Assembly (NCBI GenBank): GCA_000934455.1
Contig: JXUT01141447.1
Span: 1-22,227 of the forward strand
Direction: 5' to 3'
Source of the DNA: Apostichopus parvimensis
Taxonomy: Eukaryota > Echinodermata > Holothuroidea > Aspidochirotida > Stichopodidae
Length of the DNA stretch: 22,227 nucleotides
The notes beneath the pieces are model-generated. The model was not told where the DNA came from. It made no database searches and worked only from the letters and a program-made list of their open reading frames with translations. The position numbers and the translations under genes were made by a program. Positions 11,188 through 21,635 of the stretch are shown here, in pieces (the stretch's first letter is position 1; each line of letters begins with the position of its first letter).

Positions 11188-12219
11188 TGTGGTTGCACAG
11201 GGATAACCACATTTTTATCAGGAAGAATAATAGTAGCAAACATGCAGTAGCCAACCCAAATAGCAACCTTTATACTCCATAGAGGATATATACTTCTCTG
11301 TTGTTGCCAGGTACTTTCACAGAAGTTAATCAAATTTTGAAAGCACCAATTGCCATGAGTATTATTTATGGGTGTTTCCTATTTTTAAGCCTGATCTTTT
11401 ACAGTTCTACATTTTGAAGAAAATGAAAAAAGCTCAGCTCTGTCTCTTGACAATCCCTTTAAGTTTTCTTGAACTAGGTTTAACAGCTTTGCTAACAACA
11501 ATTTCAAATGCTTATGAGGATGTGTAGTTCATGAGTTTTGAGGAGGTGGCCAACATTTTTGTGACAAAAATAGTGTTTAGTTTCTCCTTCATGGAAATGT
11601 TTCTCCTTCAGGGAAAACGATTGTTTCAAAAGTTGAATGTTACACCTCCGTAGAGTTCATACTTGTATGACCCATAAAGTTGCTCTGTTTTCATATTTAT
11701 TGCTGTATTGCTACCGTTGTGTATTTCCTGCATATATCATGTTTTATTTCCATCTCTTCCAGGGCCTTACCGTAGTAAATAGTCTAGTAAACGCCTACAC
11801 AGTAATGAAGTTATCTTTGTAAATAGTTAAGTGGGTTATTTATGGAGGATGCAAGCAGTTATAATAAATCTTTAAAATTTATTTTCTCACTTTTTTTTTT
11901 TTTGGTTAATATGCATCAATATTTATAGAAAAAGTATAATAATTGAGGAAATATCCTCAGAACCGGAGGTCACTTCTTGAGATCATGCACACACTAAAGG
12001 CGATCAAGGTCTGTAAAATTCAATATTTTGTGATTTAGTGAATGTTTGTCAGATTGCAAAGATCAGAATTTTCTTCTATGTGAAGTGCACATTTACCCTA
12101 GTAGCTCTTTGGGGGACTATTTTAAACAGCTACGTGCTGTTTTCACATGCTACAGTACGTGTGGTAATGCAGTTTTACCATGCAATCGTTTATAATATTA
12201 TTAAGATGCAGGTAACCCC
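11188..12219. other. Non-coding, no gene recognised
   Basis: AT-rich; a T12 run near 11891-11902. No open frame with a recognisable motif. Confidence 0.6.
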
Positions 12220-12248
12220 TTACCACCCCCCCCCCCCCTTGGTGGTAA
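12220..12248. repeat. Hairpin with poly-C loop
   Basis: TTACCACC (12220-12227) pairs with GGTGGTAA (12241-12248). The loop is mostly an uninterrupted C tract. Confidence 0.75.
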
Positions 12249-12627
12249 ATGTATATTTGTCAACTAGCTCCAGGAATAGTCAGCTAGCAGCAAATAGCTT
12301 TTGACCACGTTGTATGTCAGGGAACGTGCTAGTGAATAACAATTTATGCATAAAAAGTGTGATACTTTTTCTTTTCTGCTACATAATGGTAATAAATAAT
12401 GATCATATTCTGTATACACAAACTGCTGTAGATGCATCTGTTCAATCCTCTGGTAGTTTGGCCTCCTTGTGTAGCAGCTCTGTGCTATATTATTTCAGTT
12501 GAGTTATCCAGCCTAGGCTATGTATTGACAGCAGTATTTAGTGTTTTTATGCCAAATATAAATATGTGCAACCTGTACATGCCACTTGTAATTGAATCTT
12601 AAATCCTCTTAGTTAGGTCAACCGTGT

Positions 12628-12658
12628 GGGAGGAGGGGGGTGGGCGGGGGCACGGGGG
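12628..12658 (+). other. Strong G-quadruplex motif
   Basis: G3, G6, G3, G5 and G5 tracts separated by loops AGGA, T, C and CAC fit the G3+N1-7 rule with one tract to spare. No gene start is recognised nearby, so a promoter role is unsupported. Confidence 0.7.
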
Positions 12659-15142
12659 AGCCCTTGATTTTATCATTACCAGTTTACAAGATATTTTTTT
12701 TCACTGCTTGCATATACATGTACAATGACTCCTTGAAAATTCCTTTAAATTTGCATGAATGTCTATTCTGTGTTTAGGCCGGAATTAATATAAATATATA
12801 TAACTCAGGTGTTTTGTTTGTGGTAGAATTTCTACCCCCTTGGGAACATTCATTGTTTGTTTACAATATATACCTGTGCTGATGCTGAAAGCATCACCTG
12901 ACCATTCACGCTTCACCTATCAGAATTGAAGGTCACTCTAGCTGTGATGTCTCAGCAGGGCGCCCTCTGTATGTTTGTGCTTGCACAGGCTGTTTCAACA
13001 TGGTTTCAAGGATATCTGCAACTGAGTTTTAACAGAATTTGCACTTTTGGTGGAGATAGTAGTACTAGTAAAACTGCCATATGGTTTAGCTAACAATAAG
13101 GGAAGTAAACACCTAGTCCTCAGGTGTTTATAACCTTGTTAATACCTGTGTAGGATTTAGTCAGATTGGCAGCAATGGTATCTAGACTATGGTGACCAGA
13201 TGCAGATATATGACAACATTATCATGTGACAACATTGGATTTAGTATGCCCTACAGTGTAAGCCTAGCTTTTGAAGCAAAAGTAGACATACTATACAGTG
13301 ATTACTAACGGAGCAGTGCATTATGGGACGCATGTAGGAAACCCGTGTTGGAACCCAGGAGAGGTTTCACACATTCTATGGATGAGGAGGGATTGGGGTT
13401 TACACTTGATTTAAGAGGAGGCGTATTCACAGCGCGTACTCCCTCACCTCATATAACCTTATGCATTACCGTATTTACCTCGCTCTAGCATCTGGCAATT
13501 GTTTGTATGTGTGTGTGGCCATCTCCCTTCCGTAATTGCCAGCCAGGTTTGGGGAATTTGCTGTATAAAAATTATAAAATTGAACATGTTATTTAAAATG
13601 AAATTTGGAAAAATATAAGACTTGATAAGAAAACAAATATAACTTGGCAGCACTTGTACTGGTTGAGATATTGTCAACTATCTATGATGTCATAATGGTG
13701 TCTGGGTGCTGCTTACATTGGCTAGAACTGTACCAGGACAGACACACCCATCGTATCATCACCTATTTCTCTGTGGTTAACCATCTGACATGGTGCAACA
13801 ATTTTATGATACATTTTTGGCCCCCCTTAACGCTAAAATTGTAAGTATTAAAAGGTTGGCCATCAAGTGTCATCTTCAAACTTTTAAGAATTTATCGTTC
13901 ACTTGACAGTAAAAAAAAAATTGGATGGATTCCCAGAACCTGTACAGTTACAGCAATAGTAAGTAATGTGGTGGGAAAAGTGAGAGCTATGCATCCTCGA
14001 GAATACACCCTTAGCATTTTATTTGTAAAAAGGTCAGCTGGGGTTATGATTCTATTTCCACAGAATAACAGACAGATATCATACCTAATACGAGGGCTCA
14101 GCCAAGTGTTGACTGGATACAGTAGTACTCTTAAAGTAAAATACAGTGTGGCACACGTCTTTGTCCAGTTATGCATTTTAATCACAAGTTAGTTTAATAA
14201 TTGTCAAATGTTAGTTAAATGAATAATACTGTAGTTTGGTTAGTGTCTCCCTTTAAGCCACATGAATCCAATATCTGGTGGCAGTGATGTTTAATAAACA
14301 GAGTAGTTAAATGTCAGTTTTAAAAGTGAGTTACATGATCAGATCCATTTCAAATATTTAAATATAACATTATTTAAAGATCATTATATAGTAAATTCGT
14401 CCCAAATTTAACCCAAGTTTTCAAATTGCTAAACATTTGAAAAGAGACCCCACCTGTAGGTTCCGGCTGCAGTGTGTAAGTTATTTCAGTGTTGAATTAA
14501 ATAAATTCCTCGTTGCTCTATGCGAGGCAAAAAACTGCTTGTTGGATATTTGAGGATATGTGACCATTAATTGACATGCTAGAATATTGGGAGATAATAT
14601 TGATGACTTTGTCACGCAGGTTTTGTGCATCAGAAGATTAAGACAAAATTTAATTTATTCCGTTTCCTTCTAAATATCAAAGTTAGCCTTGCTCGATGAT
14701 ATTTTTACTGTCCCCCTTATCGTCAGGTGGGTGGGCCAGCCCCCTCAGCCATATTTGTCACGTAGTGTTTGCTTTTTTTCCATCGGGCTATAGAAAGAAA
14801 ACAAATCTTGAAATATACGAATGTTGTCATGCCCTTACTAAGACTCCTGTGAGTCTCTCTTGGGAATGTTTTTTTCTCTCTCTGAGAGAACTCTCCCATG
14901 AGAGGTTCCCCTCAAGGTGTAAATGAGTCCAGCAAACTGTATCTATCTTTGAAGGCAGTATAAAACTCACAAGGTTCAAACTGATAACGTAAATCAGCTT
15001 TGTAGAATGAACATTACAGTATATGTAAACATTTCTCCATGATAAAATATCCTTGAATATTAGTGTAAAAAACATTCAGTAAAGATATCATGTGAGTAGT
15101 GTTTCAGACTGATCATGGAGTAATTTTTTTCCCTTTTAATTT
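12659..15142. other. Non-coding, no gene recognised
   Basis: AT-rich sequence with an A10 run near 13911 and a palindromic TTCTCTC/GAGAGAA near 14873-14889. Frames at 13892-14185 on both strands overlap each other and match nothing known to me. Confidence 0.6.
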
Positions 15143-15301
15143 TCATCATCATCATCATCGTCATCATGAGGATCGTCATCATCATCATCTACATCATGTT
15201 CATCATCATCATGTTCATCACCATCATCATGTTCATCATTATCATCATCATCTTCATCATCATCGTCATCATCATCATATCTTGATCTTCATCATCATCA
15301 C
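15143..15301. repeat. ATC trinucleotide microsatellite
   Basis: Imperfect TCATCA repeats over about 160 bp with interspersed GTC, TTC and ACC variants. One frame reads as a His-rich peptide purely because CAT repeats. Confidence 0.95.
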
Positions 15302-18112
15302 AAGAATTTAAAGAATTTAAATTCATTTTGAATATGAACCTAAATCTTCATTATTTTATAAAAAGATGGAGATCACTGTTAAATAGACAGATAGAAGTAA
15401 GAACGATTATTTAGAATTAACCCAAGAAAGTTTCCACTCGTTGAATTTTATAGGTACGATTTGAAGTTTAATCAAAACATATGAAACATTTACCACATTT
15501 GAGTTTTGATTTTTTTGTTTAAACCAACAAGAAAGCAAACAGGGTCTGGTCCTGTAGATCAGATAAACTTTTTCTTCAAAATTCCCCCAAAATCTAAAGA
15601 AGAACAAAATCCATTCATATTGTTCAGCTTTCCTTGCAATGTGGTCAGGCCTAAATGTGGTCATCATTTTCTTATTTAGATAGACATAGAGGCAGGACCT
15701 TCTGGCATACATAGGCCTAGATAAGTACTGTCAATATTTGATGTCTACATGAGAAGTGGTGTTGTTGTTGACAATTGAAGTTGTACATACTCAGACCCAT
15801 AGTTACTTAATGGGGGTGTCTGAGAAATTCCTACATACCAGCAAGGCTCATGGTAAAGGACTTTTCTGAAAGGTCAACATTTTATTTCAACATATTATTG
15901 GCCTCAAATATGCCAGAAATACCAACAATGGTCAGCTTTGATCAAACCAGTGGTATATGTATAGTAGGCTTATACCACCACACACAGACATTAAATAGTC
16001 TAGTGTGAGGATCGTTTGGTGTGTCTGAGGGTATGTTTGAGCAGTAGCACCTCGTGTAAGGTTGATTTTGGAATTCCTCAGATCTACATTCTTGACACAG
16101 TTGCTAACTTTAAAACGTATATGGGAAATGGGGGAGAAATTTCAACATATAGCAGACAGTACATATGAAAAGTTGCCCAATAAACTATGAACACTTTAAA
16201 TATGTAATGATAACAAATTAAATGTACAAAATATAATGTATAAGTCTACTCACCCTCATTCATGACTCACAGAGACTGCCTCCCCCCCCCCCCTCACTGT
16301 GCAACCATCTGGACCCACATTGTCGTACCTTGTAATAGCAAATTGGCAACCCTTAGAGCTGTCCTTTACTGTGTAGAAGCAAACTCAGTCATTCATGCAG
16401 TATTTTCACACATAATTGGGTACACCCCTCAATCTGAATAACAGCCTTAAGAGGCCTCCATGGTTGGGACCATGCCAGCCATTTCCAAGTAGTGAGTTAT
16501 TAACCCTGAAGAGAACATATAAATTTGTATCCCACAATGTTTTAGTGATAACGTTTTCAGCTGAAATCTCTGACTTGATTCCTAATTTCATTCATTCGTT
16601 ATGAAATGGTGGATTGATCTAGCAGACCATACCTTTTTTATGGACCTTGTATTTTCTTTTGAAGGTCTGGTATAATACACCCAGAAACTTGGCAAATTTC
16701 AAAATTTATACAATTAAGTGCATAACCTGCTCCTACCCAACTAAGTGATTCATTTGAAAACTTATCCATTGAATGGTTCCACCAAATTTGTGGCCGACAG
16801 TCTTGTGAACATACGGCCTACTCCCTGGGCACAGTTATAAGCTCAGAAAAAAGATTGATTTTGGGTAACATTAAATGTCACAAACTTTTAGAATTTCTCT
16901 TGTTTGATTTTTTGAAAGTAGACATGATTCTGATTGGATGTTTTGTAATACGGTGCAGGTGCATTAGAACGAAATATCAAGGAATATTGCAAATAATTAA
17001 ACCGTGGTGTATTTCTCCTTTAAATGTTTTAGCACCTAAGGATGGATGCCAGACAGAACTGGACAGATTACCGTGTTATCCATATTTAGACATATTCATA
17101 GACTTTCACACCTTTTAACCTACAGTACTTTTGAGTCAAGTTTAACAACACAAAAACAGCTCTGCAGGACTCCTGATTGCAGAAAAGGAAGCAGTGACTC
17201 CATGAGTTAATTTAGTAAATTAAGGAAGGATATTTGAACATGAAATGTGACAAATATGTCAAGTAAGGTGTAGAAGATGTGAAGGGTTGTAATATTTGAT
17301 GTCTTTAACTTGACAGCTAAAATCCCGACATTAATTCCCACCTGTCCTGGTAACTAGTAAACAATCCTGCTATTACCATCACCTGTCATCGATGAGGACG
17401 TTCTTACGCCCACTTGAGCAACACAATTTCAGTCTTGTTCCTGTTTTCAATTTACTTTGCTTCCTTGCTGAACCTGTCTCCTCACGACCTCAGCACTATC
17501 GCTATTCCGTGCACAGAGTGAACCGGTAACCTTTTAATCACTGTGGGCCCTCTATGACCCCGTCAACAACCCTACTCATTCTACCGTAACATGCAAAGTG
17601 CCTGGTTAGTTTTGGGAGAACTGATACAACGCAATGTATCAGAGCAACATCATTGAAATACACATTTACGGTACTCTTTGGGTACTGTATGATACTTGAT
17701 TTTCAACTTGAAGCAAATTACTTTTTATAGCTTTGCTTTGGTTGCTGTGGAATTAATGAAAGAGCATCAATAGTCAGTTGCAGTAGATGGCAGAATACCT
17801 CGTGCTTCTGTGATTGCTCCTTTCATCAGGAGCTTATGAAGTCTCACATTGGCTTATTTGTCAATCGTTCACTTTGTTGGATATATTGTTAGCATCAAGA
17901 GGATAGAATGTGTTCTTTCCTTCAATCCAATAACCAACAAAATGTACAAATGCTTCTTTTGATCATTAAGCAATGTATCAACATAAACCTAATCTAAGAA
18001 ATAAAATAATTATATCCTCTTATTAACATACATAGATATAGCTCTATAGTGTCCCGTCAGCCATTTTTCAACTTTTTTTCATTTCCCAATTTTTCTTTTT
18101 CTTTTTCTACAG
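15302..18112. other. Non-coding; end is intron upstream of the first recognised ADAMTS exon
   Basis: A C11 tract lies near 16281-16291. The last 60 bases are a strong pyrimidine-rich splice acceptor region. No prodomain exon could be confirmed, so how far the intron extends upstream is unknown. Confidence 0.6.
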
Positions 18113-18351
18113 AGGATGACAGTATTAAAGATGAGGACAAACCCTGGTGGATGTCAAACAGCGATTTTCAATTTGCCAAAGAGGTCGACGAGGCGCAAAG
18201 AAGCGGCCGACGTCGACATCGCAGGGTCAAGAGAGTGAGCAGCGTCAGCTCGGAACGAAATGTCGAGACTTTAATCGTAGCCGAGAAACAAATGATCAGT
18301 TTCCATGGCGAGGATCTCATCGAGGCTTACCTACTGACCATTATGAATATA
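18113..18351 (+). CDS. ADAMTS metalloprotease, internal exon: end of prodomain, furin site, start of catalytic domain
   Basis: This 239-bp exon follows a long pyrimidine tract ending TACAG and is followed by GTAAGT. It begins with the last two bases of a split codon (phase 1 upstream) and ends in phase 0 after MNI. It reads about 80 residues. First comes an acidic prodomain tail containing DKPWWMSN. An Arg-rich stretch (RSGRRRHRRVKR) follows, ending in a furin-type RVKR site at 18223-18234. The mature N-terminus then has VETLIVAEKQM and ends EAYLLTIMNI, the usual opening of ADAMTS M12B domains. ADAMTS proteins are secreted zinc proteases that cut extracellular-matrix or matrix-associated proteins after prodomain removal in the secretory pathway. 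The PWW followed by a KR-S-V-S-x-ER-type sequence is most like ADAMTS6/10 from memory, so the family is firm and the paralogue is not. The open frame runs on past both splice sites (18049-18438), but the flanking residues are low-complexity or unlike the family. Preceding prodomain exons were not found. Confidence 0.93.
18223..18234 (+). other. Furin/proprotein-convertase cleavage site (RVKR)
   Basis: Codons AGG GTC AAG AGA give R-V-K-R, fitting RX(K/R)R, with cleavage predicted before V-S-S-V. Three further arginines and a histidine precede it, so cutting one step upstream is also possible. The position, just before the conserved VETL motif, is where ADAMTS zymogens are processed. Confidence 0.85.
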
Positions 18352-19731
18352 GTAAGTAAACTATCTTTTCACATCGATTTCATCCAGATTATAGTGCCCC
18401 AGACAGCATTTTGCAGTACAGCAGTTAACAGCGATTAAAATAAAAATGATTTCACCGACCGTACAGGTAGTGACGGGAACCCCGAGAGACCAGCTGTAAA
18501 CTCCAAATTTGGAGAAAATCCAACAATATCGTTAGAAATCCATTTACAGTACATTGGTATTGGAAGTAATGAAAGTGCGAAAACGAGTCATGTGTTTATT
18601 TACCATTAACGACATCATTTGGTGATGTTCCCTTTCTTGATGGCAATGTTATAGTGTTCAATTGTAAAATATCCCCCAAATTTGCTGATATATTTTAACG
18701 ACTGATTTATGCTCATGACATATGGACCTTTGTCAGTTTGTTTTGTAAGGAAAACTCTCACTTACCCTGTCTCCTTAGCTAACACACTCTGCTGTACCTC
18801 TGCTTTATACTACGAATGGTAACATCTTTGCACCGAGCACCGTGGTTTGGTGTTTTAAACAATAGATCTTACAAAGTTCAAGATAGGGGTAAATAGTTGA
18901 TGATCTGGCAGCCCTTGATCGCAGCTGTAGAGTCCAGTGATTATGTAAATCTCCAAGAATAGATGACTAAGGAATACAAATTTATTCTAAACTGTCATAT
19001 AGCTGAAATCTTCAAATGACTCATTTTGAAACATTCACGTCATCGGAAGAATTGATTCATGGCCTGAGATTTAAGTGCGATGTCACACGCACCAAATGAC
19101 TTCATTTGTCAAAGGTCATGAAATGTCAAACATTCCTTCAAATTAATGGTTTTGGAGTCATCATCTACTGTTTTTTTCTCCAGAAACAAAATGGTTTGCT
19201 GTCTATTTTTAATTCCAATTCAATGGATTCGTGTCAGGAAATCATTATTAGATGTCGGGCCCCCAACCGAGGTCCTTTACGTCGTCGTGGAGATATTATA
19301 ATAATTTTTTTGTTTTTTTCCCTGATTGGCCAAGAAAATTTGTCTTTTTCGTTTTGACAGATCAGGATGCTCATGCTCTGAGTGGCAGCTTCCTGGTCTG
19401 TGTTGATATTTTTTGGGGGGGGTAAAAATGCTCAATGGGTGGGCAGAAGGCCCCTGGTTAGTTTGTCACATTTTTGTCAGCATTGATGAGTTGTTTCTGT
19501 TGCCAGACATGCACGACATCCTACCATTTCAGCTGTGAAGGAGTAAAAGTAAATAAGACAACTCTCTGGTGGTGTTTTATTTCATAAACGCTCAGGTAAT
19601 TGTTAAGAGAAACTAGAAATGAAGGTGACAGACATTTCAAAACCAAAATAGTGAATTTAATGAGGTTTGGATTTAGTGTTAAATAGATGGCCATGGATTC
19701 AATTCATTTACAGGAGGGAAAGGAAGGGCAA

Positions 19732-19747
19732 TTTTTTTTTTTTTTTT
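19732..19747. repeat. T16 homopolymer
   Basis: Uninterrupted run of sixteen T inside the first ADAMTS intron; could be a retroposon tail on the - strand, but no body is recognisable. Confidence 0.9.
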
Positions 19748-20588
19748 GACAGATCCGATTTTGTTAATAAGGGTTAGCTGTCCCACAGATCCGGCTATAA
19801 ATAAGTGACTGCATTCCTCAGATGTCACAGATCTATTTTAACCTTGCCTTTTGTTCTTGTTTTTTTGTCAAGTCTATATGAAATGTGCAACCTTTGACCC
19901 CATTGTTGGTTTTCATCCTCTCAGTTATAATTTACTTCCTGGACGTGAGTTTGAGAACATTAGTGATGTCTGATAATAGCTTTTCGTTGCAGGCAGGGAA
20001 TACATAGCATTGCATGATATATGTAAGGGATGATGTGTTTGATTCATAACATCAGTGCAATGGAAAAAAAGTATAAGAGTTTTGTGTGTAACATGTGGCA
20101 TGTTAACACCTCATATCATGCTTGTACAGTAAAAGTCTAGTATGATATGATGTAAAATGAAGTCAAAAATTGAAGTTAATCATGAATTTGGCTTCTAGTG
20201 TTGTTTGCTTCAAAGAGTAAGCCATGTGACTCTGTAATGTTGCGTGTTACAACCTGATTGTGTACGAGCACTAGAAGCACAGCTTACATAAACTTGCATA
20301 TATGTATATTTTCTATGAATATTCATGTCATCTTATTTATAATCATGAGCCAGGAGTAAATGCCCTGTTTGGTAAATTCATCATTTACGGAATGTTGTTC
20401 CTTGGAATGATAATTTTCTTGTTATAAATTAGGCTGTATTCTGGAAACCCTGGCTTGGGGGACTGATGTTCAGGGGTTAAAAATTTCCACCTCAGGTGCA
20501 CCACACCTGATGAACTCTTCAATGTGAAAGTTGTTACCACTGTGGCACCCTCTCAACCCTGGCAAATGGGACCAACCTGAAGCTATCC

Positions 20589-20651
20589 CAGGATTCATCA
20601 TAGGATTCATCACAGGATTCAAACTCATCACAGGATTCATCCAGGATTCAT
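20589..20651. repeat. Short AGGATTCATC tandem repeat
   Basis: Five AGGATTCA words spaced 11-18 bp apart, followed directly by a short telomere-like TTAGGGTTAGGGG word. Confidence 0.8.
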
Positions 20652-20881
20652 TAGGGTTAGGGGTTTGGGTTAATCCTGGGATGTTAGAAGCATGTTAGAA
20701 TTTGTAGTCAAGAATAATGATATTTAATGAAGTGTTACTGACCTGCTGTACTCTATACATGAATTTCCTTGCACTCTATATAGTACTTCATACAAACTCT
20801 ATACAAATGCAATCATATCATGTATGCAAAATTTCTGAAAAACTACTAATATTTCAAATTGTCTTTTATCTTCACCCACAG

Positions 20882-20965
20882 GTGGAAAACCTGTATCACG
20901 ATGCGAGTATTGGTAATTTTATAAACATCGTCGTCTCCAAGATGAGGCTCTTACTGGAGGAGCAG
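20882..20965 (+). CDS. ADAMTS metalloprotease, internal exon within catalytic domain
   Basis: An 84-bp, 28-codon exon in phase 0 at both ends. The acceptor is CACCCACAG and the donor is GTTAGT, which is weaker than the other two donors. It encodes VENLYHDASIGNFINIVVSK followed by MRLLLEEQ, matching the conserved ADAMTS block in which MNI-V is followed by LY.D.S.GN.INI and a hydrophobic strand ending near EEQ or EDQ. It joins the previous exon without a frame change (MNI to VENLYHD). The segment belongs to the reprolysin fold, N-terminal to the zinc site, so it is structural. The 2530-bp intron before it and the 533-bp intron after it carry no other recognisable exon. The family call is secure because the residues align on both sides of the junctions; skipping this exon would delete 28 residues and keep frame. 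Confidence 0.93.
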
Positions 20966-21498
20966 GTTAGTCCATTTGCCTGTAATTTGCATAACGATCT
21001 CTTACTAATGATTTTTTGCATAAATCAGCATATTTAATTGAGCACTTTTGAGGTTGGATACAGGAGCTATGTAACAGAGAGTAAGATTATTAAGTAAATG
21101 GTTACTTTTGTGAACCATATTCTTCTTATAACTAGATCCACAAGTTTCATTAATACTTGAGTAATGAGTGTACTCCACATTGAAGTCTGTATGTCTACAT
21201 TTCCCATCAAAGAAGCATAATCGGCCACTCTTTTTGTCCCAAAAGTCCATGAAAAATAATGACTTTAACCTCTCTGATTCTTATGTATGCAATGTCGGCT
21301 GGCTTTGTGATACACTTACAATTAAGAATGCTTGGTTTTAAACAATGGTCGTGATGTCGAGGGCAACAAACGAGAGAAACAGGTTTCCGTTCAAATGTTC
21401 TTGATGGAGAAATAATTTTTTTCCACCATTTACAATCAGCTGCTTTACAGAAGTTGAATTCATCAGTCTTTTTCTCTGTTTTATTCATCATCTTTCAG
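20966..21498 (+). other. ADAMTS intron (533 bp)
   Basis: Phase-0 intron with donor GTTAGT and acceptor TTTCAG. AT-rich; I see no repeat or RNA gene in it. Confidence 0.85.
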
Positions 21499-21635
21499 GA
21501 TGACGTGACTCTAAATTTCCACGCTGGCCGTTCGCTAGACAGCTTCTGTGAGTGGCAGGCAGCTATAAATATCCCCATCAACGAAACTAACGAGTTTGGA
21601 CTGGGGCACCATGACAACGCCGTCCTAGTCACTAG
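21499..21635 (+). CDS. ADAMTS metalloprotease, internal exon within catalytic domain (last exon in window)
   Basis: A 137-bp exon with a strong acceptor (pyrimidine run then TTTCAG) and donor (AG then GTAAGT). It enters in phase 0 and leaves after two bases of an Arg or Ser codon. It encodes DDVTLNFHAGRSLDSFCEWQ, then a spacer with INIPINETNEFGLG, then HHDNAVLVT. SLDSFC.WQ with one conserved cysteine and HHDNAVL.TR are ADAMTS hallmarks. In the family this stretch precedes a cysteine-rich loop and the HExxHxxGxxH zinc helix, which must lie beyond the window. The spacer is longer than I remember for ADAMTS7/12 and about as long as in ADAMTS6/10. It contains one N-glycosylation sequon (NET, 21580-21588). 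The gene is partial here only because the window ends. Calling ADAMTS6/10 specifically is inference; an ADAMTS protease is near certain. Confidence 0.93.

Larger units (their letters stand above)
18352..20881 (+). other. ADAMTS intron (2530 bp)
   Basis: Phase-0 intron from GTAAGT to CACAG. No coding sequence recognised. It contains a G8 run (19415-19422), a T16 run (19732-19747), a paired E-box palindrome (20492-20510) and a short AGGATTCA tandem repeat (20589-20651). Several short open frames are not family-like. Confidence 0.85.

Noticed and set aside
13892..14192. Overlapping open frames on both strands
   Set aside because: Neither strand shows a family motif; overlapping sense and antisense openness at this length is expected by chance.
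15099..15311. His-rich small protein
   Set aside because: Produced by the ATC microsatellite; no other coding evidence.
17433..17525. Possible ADAMTS prodomain exon reading LAEPVSSRPQHYRYSVHRVNR between a TTTCAG and a GTAACC
   Set aside because: It vaguely resembles a prodomain EP...H.Y..H pattern, but it would end with two spare bases, whereas the next exon (18113) needs one. The donor is weak, and no bridging exon was found between them.
20651..20675. Interstitial telomeric array
   Set aside because: Only about two TTAGGG-like units; too short to call.
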